Shown: positions 1-6,609 of the stretch, piece by piece
How the letters are laid out: each line of letters opens with the position of its first letter
Numbering within the stretch: the first letter of the stretch is position 1
Origin: Mycolicibacterium moriokaense
GTDB lineage: Bacteria; Actinomycetota; Actinomycetes; Mycobacteriales; Mycobacteriaceae
Assembly: GCF_003201655.1 (NCBI RefSeq)
Contig: NZ_QJJU01000012.1
Location: 169,489-202,034 of the forward strand
Reading direction: 5' to 3'
DNA: 32,546 bases
Notes under the pieces: generated by a model
Told to the model about the DNA's origin: nothing
Databases searched by the model: none
What the model saw: only the letters and a program-made list of their open reading frames with translations
Translations under genes and position numbers: made by a program

Positions 1-687
1 GAGGAACGGGGTGATGTAGAAGATGTCGTAGAGCCACCAGCCGATGACGGGGAACACGACGCCTGCGTAGCGCACGTCGGCGAACATGGTCATGTTGAAT
101 ACGTAGCCGATCCAGATGACCACGCCCATCCAGCAGGTGATGATCATCCACTGCTGGCCCCACCGCTTCATCTGGAGGAACCCGATCGCCGCTGCGATCC
201 GCATCGTGAAGACGGTGAGTATCAGCCCGACCTCCCACGCCTTTTCGCCTGGCCCCGCTGCGCCGCCAACCCACAGCTCGTTGTAGTGCCAGAAGTATCC
301 CGCATCGAACATGTTTCCCCACCCGTTCAAAAGCACACGGGCAAGCAAGGAGTGGTTCGCGATGAGGTCCAGTGCCCAGCCCACCGTGTTGATGGCGGCG
401 TCGATGATGACCAGGTAGCCGAGCAGGGTGACGAGCATCGGCCGCACGGACATTCCGTCCCGCTGCGCCCTGCGTAGCAGCCAGACTCCGCGGAGGAAAA
501 GGGGCAGGCCGAAGATTCCGAGAACTGCGGTGCCAATCAGGAAGGATCCGCTAATCAGCCACTCGTCGGCCTGGCGCTGCGCCTGTCGCGATTGCTCCGC
601 GTGCTCGTCGAGGCCCCCGCGTGTATTGCCGATCCGCACCGCGGGCTCTTCGTTTCCGCGACTGCGGCGCAGGTTCAACGTTGGCAG
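1..687 (-). CDS. Multi-pass membrane protein of unknown family, C-terminus cut by the window edge
   Basis: An open minus-strand frame runs from the left edge to a stop just upstream of the promoter. It is strongly hydrophobic, with about five membrane segments: near SFLIGTAVLGIFGLPLFLRG, MLVTLLGYLVIIDAAI, VGLILTVFTMRIAAAIGFLQ, WMIITCWMGVVIWIGYVF and VVFPVIGWWLYDIFYITPFL. A charged, Gln/Arg-rich N-terminal stretch precedes the first. I do not recognise the family; an AveC-like membrane protein was considered, but the sequence did not match what I recall. The start is unclear: there is no ATG, and a good AGGAGG (698-703) precedes CTG 687, TTG 678 and later GTG 639. I chose 687 for its RBS spacing. 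Its own promoter and operator suggest control by the TetR protein next door. Confidence 0.6.
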   Translation of the reverse strand, partial: MPTLNLRRSRGNEEPAVRIGNTRGGLDEHAEQSRQAQRQADEWLISGSFLIGTAVLGIFGLPLFLRGVWLLRRAQRDGMSVRPMLVTLLGYLVIIDAAINTVGWALDLIANHSLLARVLLNGWGNMFDAGYFWHYNELWVGGAAGPGEKAWEVGLILTVFTMRIAAAIGFLQMKRWGQQWMIITCWMGVVIWIGYVFNMTMFADVRYAGVVFPVIGWWLYDIFYITPFL

Positions 688-737
688 ATTCAGGACTCCT
701 CCTACCGATCGGCCGCCCCTGGCTGCACGGTAGAAAC

Positions 738-749
738 TGACTATAGTCA
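738..749. promoter_or_regulatory. Palindromic operator TGACTATAGTCA, probable TetR site 1
   Basis: TGACTATAGTCA is a perfect 12-bp palindrome covering the -10 box of the membrane-gene promoter. A copy with one substitution (TGACTACAGTCA, 1393-1404) lies upstream of the adjacent TetR gene. Two copies in front of two neighbouring genes, one of them a regulator, is the usual pattern for a local TetR operator. Assignment to this TetR is inference. Confidence 0.55.
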
Positions 750-767
750 ATCAGCTAATGGAGTCAA
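740..767 (-). promoter_or_regulatory. Sigma-A-like promoter for the left-edge membrane gene
   Basis: Read on the minus strand, TTGACT (767-762) is followed by a 16-base spacer and TATAGT (745-740), a near-consensus -35/-10 pair. The predicted start site is near 733, giving a leader of about 45 bases that contains AGGAGG (703-698). The -10 box lies wholly inside the palindrome 738-749, so a bound repressor would block polymerase. Confidence 0.6.
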
Positions 768-778
768 TCGGCTAGTGG
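745..778. repeat. Tandem 17-bp direct repeat at the tetR/membrane-gene boundary
   Basis: Positions 745-761 and 762-778 match at 15 of 17 bases (unit AGTCAATCAGCTAATGG, with A/G changes at unit positions 9 and 14). The repeat carries the -35 box, the spacer, part of the operator, and the TetR stop codon (772-774). It may be a short tandem duplication that created or doubled promoter elements. Confidence 0.6.
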
Positions 779-1371
779 CCTGCAATACTGCGCAGGGTTC
801 TTGTCACGTAGTCCTCGAGCATCGCGCCTTGAGCCGGCCAGTCATGCGTGGTCGTCAACAGCGCATAGAGGCCAAGGAGAAAGAACACCGCGCTGTTCAT
901 CGGGTTCACATCGGGATCCACATCGCCAGTGTCCTTGGCACGCTCGATCTCCTGAGCCACCAAGACGATCACCGGATGTTCCTTACTCTCGTCGACTGGG
1001 CGAGTCTGTGAAAAGTGAAGTGCAAGAAAATCCTTGAAGAGCACTGCCCCAAGGCGACGTTCGAGCCCCGTCACTAGACGCACCGCCTCTTTGAGGGTCG
1101 TGGAGAGGTCGTGCCGCGAAGCTACGAAACGGCTGAGTTCCTTTGCGATCCGCTCCTCCTCGCGATGCTCCAGTTCCAGGAGCACATGCTCCTTTGTCGG
1201 GAAGTGAAAGAAGAAGGTGCCGTGCGCGACTCCGGCGGCTGCCACGATTGCGCGGACGTCGGCGTCGGCTATGCCCGATCGTTTGAATTCGGCGATGGCT
1301 GCGCCCATGAGACGCTCCCGCGTTTGCAAGCGTTTGGCCTCACGCGCCGACGGCCTGTCCACCACTGCCAT
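772..1371 (-). CDS. TetR/AcrR-family transcriptional regulator
   Basis: A 199-residue protein of normal TetR length. The N-terminal helix-turn-helix spans about residues 16-62, with the typical recognition-helix end around GVAHGTFFFHFPTKEHVL. The variable C-terminal half, residues 70-199, would bind a ligand and form the dimer. The ATG at 1371 is chosen because it directly precedes the normal TetR N-terminus; no clear Shine-Dalgarno is visible, so the transcript may be leaderless. It lies 30 bp downstream of the NAD(P)-binding gene and upstream of the membrane protein. The palindrome 22 bp upstream of its start, and its twin at 738-749, suggest that it represses itself and the membrane gene. 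The ligand is unknown; an acyl-CoA or pathway intermediate would fit the setting. Confidence 0.88.
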   Translation of the reverse strand: MAVVDRPSAREAKRLQTRERLMGAAIAEFKRSGIADADVRAIVAAAGVAHGTFFFHFPTKEHVLLELEHREEERIAKELSRFVASRHDLSTTLKEAVRLVTGLERRLGAVLFKDFLALHFSQTRPVDESKEHPVIVLVAQEIERAKDTGDVDPDVNPMNSAVFFLLGLYALLTTTHDWPAQGAMLEDYVTRTLRSIAGH

Positions 1372-1377
1372 GGCTAC

Positions 1378-1389
1378 GACGATATCGTC
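1378..1389. promoter_or_regulatory. Perfect 12-bp palindrome GACGATATCGTC next to the tetR start
   Basis: GACGATATCGTC lies 6 bp upstream of the tetR ATG and 3 bp from the operator-like palindrome at 1393-1404. It is a perfect inverted repeat outside coding sequence. It could be a second protein site or chance; its sequence differs from the TGACTAnAGTCA sites. Confidence 0.3.
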
Positions 1390-1392
1390 CGG

Positions 1393-1404
1393 TGACTACA
1401 GTCA
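1393..1404. promoter_or_regulatory. Operator-like palindrome TGACTACAGTCA, probable TetR site 2
   Basis: This matches the site at 738-749 in 11 of 12 bases. It overlaps the stop codon of the upstream NAD(P)-binding gene (1402-1404) and lies 22 bp upstream of the tetR ATG, where autorepression would be expected. Minus-strand TGTAGT within it could be a weak -10 box. Confidence 0.5.
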
Positions 1405-2064
1405 TTGCCCGCGACTGGTGACTGCTTCCGCGATCGCCGTGTCGCCCGAGATGAGTTCAAACGTCTGGCAGGCCGTGCCAGGCGTGTCCAGAACTGCAAG
1501 CAGCACCGCTGCGACATCCTCTCGCGGGACGTCGCCCCGCCCGGTGTAATCCGCGATCGTCACCCGTCCGGTCCCTGGATCGTTGGTGAGGTGGCCTGGC
1601 CGCACAATCGTCGATTCGAGCGCCATCCGTGCCCGAACGTTGTCGTCGGCAGCCCCTTTGGCGCGCAGGTACGCCACGAACACCGGATTGCCTGCGTCAT
1701 CAGGCGCCTCGACGTCGGCCCCCATGGCTGAAATCATCACGTAACGAGCAACTTTCGCGACTTCGGCCGCGTCTGCGAGCAAAATCGCCGCGTCCCGGTC
1801 GACCGTACCCTTGCGTGCCGCCCCGCTTCCCGGTCCCGCGCCCGCGGCGAAGACGACGGCGTCCGCTCCCCGCATATGTGTAGCGACTTCGTCGACCGAT
1901 GCGTTCTCCAGGTCGACGACGAGAGCCTCGGCACCTGCGGCTTGGACATCGGCCACGTGATCCGGATTGCGAATGAAGCCCGCCACGGCGTCGCCGCGTT
2001 GTGAGAGCAGCCCTTCAAGGATGAGGGCGATCTTGCCGTGCCCGCCGGCGATGACGATGCGCAT
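1402..2064 (-). CDS. Small NAD(P)-binding protein, atypical SDR (NmrA/HSCARG-like)
   Basis: The 220-residue protein begins with a beta strand and a GGHGKIA loop (residues 7-13), the GxxGxxA dinucleotide motif of atypical short-chain dehydrogenases. The next Arg (FIRNPDH, near 31) suggests a preference for NADPH. It has no YxxxK catalytic pair in the usual place, as is common for this small one-domain class of NAD(P)H-binding or reductase-like proteins. It is the last member of the minus-strand operon, starting 4 bp after the stop of the acyl-CoA ligase. The substrate is unknown; a redox helper for the pathway or a redox sensor are both possible. Confidence 0.75.
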   Translation of the reverse strand: MRIVIAGGHGKIALILEGLLSQRGDAVAGFIRNPDHVADVQAAGAEALVVDLENASVDEVATHMRGADAVVFAAGAGPGSGAARKGTVDRDAAILLADAAEVAKVARYVMISAMGADVEAPDDAGNPVFVAYLRAKGAADDNVRARMALESTIVRPGHLTNDPGTGRVTIADYTGRGDVPREDVAAVLLAVLDTPGTACQTFELISGDTAIAEAVTSRGQ

Positions 2065-2068
2065 CGCT

Positions 2069-3550
2069 CTACGCTAGTCGGGCCCGCAACTCCCGCTTGA
2101 GCACCTTGCCGTAGCTGTTCTTCGGCAACTCGTCGATGAACTCGTAACGCTTGGGTCTCTTGAAGCGCGCGATGCGCTCCAGCAGATGCGCGTCGAGCTC
2201 ACCAGCGGATGCCGAGCCGACGATGAACGCGACCACGACCTCGCCCCACTCGTTGTCCGGAGCGCCGACCACGCCCGCCTCTTCGACACCCGGATGCTCG
2301 AGCAGTGCTTCCTCCACTTCACGCGGATAGATATTGCTGCCGCCGCTGATCACCACGTCCTTGGAACGGTCTCGCAGGGTGAGGAACCCCCTTTCGTCGA
2401 ACGATCCCATGTCGCCGGTGCGCAACCAGCCGTTCTGCAGCGTCGCGGCGGTCGCGTCGGGGTTGTGCCAGTAGCCCGACATCACGACGTCGCCCCGGCA
2501 CACGATCTCACCGATCTCGCTGATGGCGGCCTGCGAACCGTCGTCGCGCAACACCGCGACATCCACCCCGGACCGGGCGTATCCAACAGATCCCAGGATC
2601 GCGTCGTCCGCATCGAGGTGGTCGGCGCGGCGCAGCCCCGTGATCGTCATCGGCGCTTCACCCTGGCCGTAGAGCTGCACGAAGATCGGGCCGAACGCCG
2701 CTATCGCCTTCTTCAGGCTGTCGACGTACATCGGGCCGCCGCCGTAGACCACCGTTCGCAGATTGTCCGGACAGGCGCGTCCGGTTTGTACCAGGCGCGC
2801 GACCATGGTGGGTGCCAGGAAGGCGCTGCAACCGGGATGGTGGTCGCAGAGATCGAGGAACTCCTCGGGCTCGAACGCGCCGGACTCAGGTATCACCTGC
2901 CGAGCGCCGCGCAGCACGTACGGGGGAATGTAGAGGCCTGAGCCGTGCGACATCGGCGCGCCGTGGACCAGGCTGCAGTCTTGGTCCGGCGCATCGAAAT
3001 CCGCAAGGTGGGCAACGGTCATCGCCATCAGGTTGCGGTGCGACAGCATCGCGCCCTTCGACTTGCCGGTGGTTCCGCTGGTGTAGAACAGCCACGCCAG
3101 TGTCGACGGATCGGTGATGCGCGGCGGATCCGCCGGTTTCGCGCCAAGGCGACTTGAATATGCCTGCGAATCAACGGTTTCGATGGGAACCGAAGTGACG
3201 GGCGCGAGCGACGCACCGATTTTGGGTGACGCGAAGACCTGTGACACCCCTGCGTCGTCGAGGATCTGCTCCATCTCGCGGGGATGCAGTTTGTAGTTGA
3301 TCGGGACGACCACGCACTCGGACGCCCAGATGGCGAACATCAGCTCGACGATCTCGGGCCGGTTCTCGCTTGCCACCGCGACGCGCGCGCCCGCGCCCAG
3401 CTCGCGCATCGAAGAAGCCAGCCGCAGCGCGCGTTCGCGAAGCTCACCCCACGTATGCAGTTGACGCTCACCGAGATACACCGCGCCACGGTCGCCGTGT
3501 CGTGCGGCGGCCTGGTCGAGCAGTTCGAACAGGTTCAACGCGCGACCCAT
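2069..3550 (-). CDS. AMP-dependent acyl-CoA synthetase (FadD-type)
   Basis: The 493-residue protein belongs to the adenylate-forming family, which activates a carboxylic acid with ATP and transfers it to CoA. The phosphate-binding loop YTSGTTGKSKG lies near residues 156-166. The C-terminal hinge and lysine region are present: DRSKDVVISGG, SNIYPREVEEAL, and a final YGKVLKREL holding the usual catalytic lysine. An upstream in-frame start exists at 3649, but ATG 3550 is preferred: it begins a normal FadD N-terminus (GRALNLFELLDQAA) and gives only a 16-bp overlap with the preceding SDR. It is one of two ligases in the same operon, so two different acids, or two stages, may be activated. The substrate cannot be assigned. 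Confidence 0.87.
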   Translation of the reverse strand: MGRALNLFELLDQAAARHGDRGAVYLGERQLHTWGELRERALRLASSMRELGAGARVAVASENRPEIVELMFAIWASECVVVPINYKLHPREMEQILDDAGVSQVFASPKIGASLAPVTSVPIETVDSQAYSSRLGAKPADPPRITDPSTLAWLFYTSGTTGKSKGAMLSHRNLMAMTVAHLADFDAPDQDCSLVHGAPMSHGSGLYIPPYVLRGARQVIPESGAFEPEEFLDLCDHHPGCSAFLAPTMVARLVQTGRACPDNLRTVVYGGGPMYVDSLKKAIAAFGPIFVQLYGQGEAPMTITGLRRADHLDADDAILGSVGYARSGVDVAVLRDDGSQAAISEIGEIVCRGDVVMSGYWHNPDATAATLQNGWLRTGDMGSFDERGFLTLRDRSKDVVISGGSNIYPREVEEALLEHPGVEEAGVVGAPDNEWGEVVVAFIVGSASAGELDAHLLERIARFKRPKRYEFIDELPKNSYGKVLKRELRARLA

Positions 3551-4308
3551 TCCGCATTCAACGCGAAGTCGGACAGGTACTTCGTCGAACTCCAGCCGCC
3601 GTCGACGACGATGGTCTGCCCGTTGATGAAGCTGGCGCCCTCCGAGCACAGGAATGCCACGGTGCTGGCCAGGTCATCGACCCGGCCGAGCCGCGGGTAC
3701 GGCGTCATCTCGGTATTGATCTTGCGGAACCGCTCATCCTCCAGTCGCGTCGCGACCATCGGGGTCAGCGTGACGCCGGGAGCCACGGCGTTGCAACGGA
3801 TTCCCTGTGGGCCGTACTGGCACGCGATGTGCAGAGTCAGCGCCGTCAGGCCACCCTTTGCCGCCGAGTATGCGCCGCCGCGAAGGCCGCCGACGACGGC
3901 GAAGGTCGACGTGATGTTGATGATCGCCGAGCCCGCCTGCATGTGCGGTATCACGTCGCGAGCCAACCGGAACGGCGCCCGCAGCATCAAACCCAGGAAG
4001 TAGTCCAGGCTTTCGTCGTCGGTTTCGTGCAGCGGCTTCGGACTACCGACCCCGGCGTTGTTGATTAGAAAGTCGATGTGGCCCCACCGGTCGACGGCAG
4101 CGGCCACGATCCGTTGCGGCGCATCGTCGGCGGTGAGATCGACGGCGACGGTGGTTACCCGATCCGGGTCGCCGATCGCCTTCTCCAGCTCGGCGAGCCT
4201 TTCTTCGTCGCGGCCCACCCCGACGACGGCCATGCCCGCCTCGGCGAGCTTCGTCGCACAGCCGAACCCGATGCCGCTGCTCGCGCCCGTCACGATCGCC
4301 ACCTGCAT
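3535..4308 (-). CDS. Classical short-chain dehydrogenase/reductase
   Basis: The 257-residue protein has all the hallmarks of a classical SDR: TGASSGIG cofactor loop at 7-14, NNAG at 83-86, and the catalytic Ser134-Tyr147-Lys151 (STFAVVGG then YSAAK). The FabG-like C-terminus (INGQTIVVDGG) is complete. It likely oxidises a secondary alcohol or reduces a ketone on the pathway substrate with NAD(P). It sits between the two acyl-CoA ligases: its ATG follows the upstream ligase stop by 1 bp, and its own end overlaps the downstream ligase start by 16 bp, so the three are translationally coupled. Confidence 0.88.
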   Translation of the reverse strand: MQVAIVTGASSGIGFGCATKLAEAGMAVVGVGRDEERLAELEKAIGDPDRVTTVAVDLTADDAPQRIVAAAVDRWGHIDFLINNAGVGSPKPLHETDDESLDYFLGLMLRAPFRLARDVIPHMQAGSAIINITSTFAVVGGLRGGAYSAAKGGLTALTLHIACQYGPQGIRCNAVAPGVTLTPMVATRLEDERFRKINTEMTPYPRLGRVDDLASTVAFLCSEGASFINGQTIVVDGGWSSTKYLSDFALNAEWVAR

Positions 4309-4309
4309 A

Positions 4310-5863
4310 TCAGTCCACCTTCGTTAGCGTCGCTCGGATTTGATGCTTCAAGATCTTTCCCGCGTCGTTCTTCGGCAACGCGTCCCACACGACAATCTGT
4401 TCGGGGACTTTGAACTTGGCCAGCCCATGGCCCACAAGTAGGTCGCGCAGGTCGGACAGATCGGGCGCTGGCTGATCGGACGCGACGATGACGGCGCACG
4501 CCCGCTCCCCGGTGCGCTCGTCGGGCACGCCGACGACCGCGACCTCAGCGATGCCGGGATGCCGGACGAGGATGTCCTCCACTTCCTTCGGCGAGATGTT
4601 TTCGCCATTGCGGATGATGATGTCTTTGGCCCTGCCGGTGACAACCAGGTAGCCGTCGTCGACCCACCGGCCGAGATCACCCGTCCGGAAGTAACCCTGG
4701 TCGTCGACGCACGCCGTCTCGTCCTCGGGATGCAGGTAGCCGGCAAGCATCTGCGGTCCACGTGCGCGGATCTCGCCGTCGACCAGGTCGATGTCGGCGA
4801 TCCCGGCCCGACCGTCGGTGTCCGCTGCGTGTTCGCAGTCGTCCAGTGAGCCGACGGTCGTCACCGGCACTTCCGTCGAGCCGTACACCCGGCTGACCGC
4901 CGCTCGCTCGAAATAGGTTGAGGCCCTGCGGATCAGCGACGGCGGGACGGACGCGCCACCGCAGATGAACACCTTGAGGTCGGGTAGGTGCGTCTCGGCG
5001 CGCTCGGCGGCGGCGAGAAGGCCCTCGAGAAATGGAGTGGCGCCTGCCATGTGTGTGCAGCGTTCGGCAATCATCAGCGACGCCGCGGCGTCCGCGTCCC
5101 AGCGCTCCATCAGTACGGCCGTGGTACCAAGCAGCAGCGGGCATTCGAACGCATAGATGGACCCGCCGATGTGTGCGATCGGTGACGGCACGAGGAACGT
5201 GTCGCCGTCGTCGATCAGCCAGTACTGGCCGATCTGGCGGATCAACGCATGGATCGAATTGTGGCTGTGCAATACCGCTTTGGCACGTCCGGTGGTGCCG
5301 GACGTGTACAGGATCATGCGTACGGAGTCGGGGTTGAGAACCGGAAGGGCCGCCGGGCCGCCGTCGGCCAAAAGCGAAGGGTATGTCGTGTGACGACCGG
5401 CCTCGCCCCGCAGCACGACGACCTCTGGCGGAGAGGTCATCTCGGCGGTGACCCTGTCCAGCATGGCGACGAAGTCGTGCTTTCCGAAGGAAGACGGCAC
5501 GAAGATCGCGCGGCTGTCGCCGTCGGACAGGATGAACGCCAGCTCCCGATCCCGCAGAGACGGCAGGATCGGATTCACCACCATGCCTGCCATGGTCGCG
5601 CCCAGGTAGATCACCGCCGCCTCGTGCCAATTCGGCAACATGAACGACACCACGCTGCCGGCAGGCATGCGCATCATCAGTGCCTTCGCCATCTGGGTCG
5701 CCTGCTCATGCAGCGTCGTGCAGTCGAGCCGAATATCGCCGTCCACCAATACCGTTCGCTGCGGCGTGGCGCTGACGGCGTCCCGCAGTGCGTCGGCGAG
5801 TGTCTTCCGCACCCACAGTCCCCTCCGGTAGGCGTCGGCTGTACGCTGCTCGTCGACTCGCAC
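4310..5863 (-). CDS. AMP-dependent acyl-CoA ligase, cyclohexanecarboxylate-CoA ligase-like
   Basis: The 517-residue protein carries the adenylate-forming signature YTSGTTGRAKAVLHS near residues 186-200, the GYFRTGDLG motif, a RAKDIIIRNGENISPKEVE hinge, and the C-terminal lysine motif DAGKILK. The GTG at 5863, 8 bp after the GntR stop, is chosen because the family N-terminus (RVDEQRTADAYRRGLW) begins there; longer in-frame starts would run through the GntR gene. An AAGGA (5880-5876) lies upstream. The N-terminal style resembles ligases for cyclic or branched carboxylic acids, but that is a memory-based comparison. It probably makes the CoA thioester of an acid released after ring opening or ester hydrolysis. 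Confidence 0.85.
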   Translation of the reverse strand: MRVDEQRTADAYRRGLWVRKTLADALRDAVSATPQRTVLVDGDIRLDCTTLHEQATQMAKALMMRMPAGSVVSFMLPNWHEAAVIYLGATMAGMVVNPILPSLRDRELAFILSDGDSRAIFVPSSFGKHDFVAMLDRVTAEMTSPPEVVVLRGEAGRHTTYPSLLADGGPAALPVLNPDSVRMILYTSGTTGRAKAVLHSHNSIHALIRQIGQYWLIDDGDTFLVPSPIAHIGGSIYAFECPLLLGTTAVLMERWDADAAASLMIAERCTHMAGATPFLEGLLAAAERAETHLPDLKVFICGGASVPPSLIRRASTYFERAAVSRVYGSTEVPVTTVGSLDDCEHAADTDGRAGIADIDLVDGEIRARGPQMLAGYLHPEDETACVDDQGYFRTGDLGRWVDDGYLVVTGRAKDIIIRNGENISPKEVEDILVRHPGIAEVAVVGVPDERTGERACAVIVASDQPAPDLSDLRDLLVGHGLAKFKVPEQIVVWDALPKNDAGKILKHQIRATLTKVD

Positions 5864-5871
5864 CGGGCTAC

Positions 5872-6609
5872 CTAGTCCTTGATCCGGCGCATGGTCATCG
5901 AATGCCGGTACCGCGACGAGGGATGGGTGTTGACGGTGACCTGGGCGACCTCGCCGTCCGATGTCTTGTAGACGCGCAGCATCTCCAGCGCAGCGGTACC
6001 CGCTTCGACTTTCAAAGCGTCCGCCAGATCGCGAGTGACGGGCACCGCGGTGATTTCCTGGTGCACCTCGACGATGCTGACGCCGAAAAGGTCCTCGATC
6101 AGCGGAAAGATCGGGCCGGAGTGGCGTTGCAGCAGTCTGCCCACCGCGGCGAAGGCCCGGTTGATGTAGTACTCCGTCTTGCAGACCGGGGCCGCGCCTC
6201 CGTCGGTTCGCCGGTAACCGCGGACCGCCAACCACTCCGAGCCGACGTGCAGGCCGGTACGTGTGGCGAGGTCGTCGTCGATTGTGACCATGGTGTTGGA
6301 CTCGATTACGAACTTCGCGCCAGTCGCGAACGCGAGGAGGTCGTCGATCGACACGACGTCCTGCGCATACGAATTCGTGGCCGGACGCGGTACGACGAGT
6401 GTTCCCGAGCGCGGCCGTGACGCGATGAGGTTGTCGTCACGCAGCCTGCGCAGCGCTTCGCGAACCGTGTAGCGGCTGACCTCGAATCGCTCGCACAGCT
6501 GTTGTTCGGTTGGCAACTGCGAACCCACCGGGTACACGCCGTCGACGATCTCCTTGCGCAGCGTGCGCGCCACCTGAAGGTAGCGATGGTCCGTGGGGCT
6601 GACGGTCAT
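5872..6609 (-). CDS. GntR-family transcriptional regulator, HutC/UTRA type
   Basis: The 245-residue protein has an N-terminal winged helix (about 9-75) with the GntR signature QLPTEQQLCERFEVSRYTVR, followed by a C-terminal UTRA-like effector domain (about 90-240) containing the typical YYINRAF, FPLIEDLFG and ALEMLRVY elements. UTRA domains bind small molecules; the ligand here is unknown. Its start overlaps the beta-propeller stop by 4 bp (ATGA), so it is co-transcribed with the catabolic genes. The palindrome TTTGTCCGGACAAA in the divergent promoter region (8322-8335) and a weaker copy at 8227-8238 resemble HutC-subfamily sites. It likely controls both operons from there and thereby itself. 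Confidence 0.88.
   Translation of the reverse strand: MTVSPTDHRYLQVARTLRKEIVDGVYPVGSQLPTEQQLCERFEVSRYTVREALRRLRDDNLIASRPRSGTLVVPRPATNSYAQDVVSIDDLLAFATGAKFVIESNTMVTIDDDLATRTGLHVGSEWLAVRGYRRTDGGAAPVCKTEYYINRAFAAVGRLLQRHSGPIFPLIEDLFGVSIVEVHQEITAVPVTRDLADALKVEAGTAALEMLRVYKTSDGEVAQVTVNTHPSSRYRHSMTMRRIKD

Noticed and set aside
1..687. AveC-like spirocyclase call for the left-edge protein
   Set aside because: The visible hydrophobic sequence did not match the AveC family motifs I recall, so no family is named.
5864..6235. Upstream extension of the acyl-CoA ligase into the GntR gene
   Set aside because: It encodes an Arg/Gly-rich shadow of GntR; GTG 5863 begins the conserved N-terminus.
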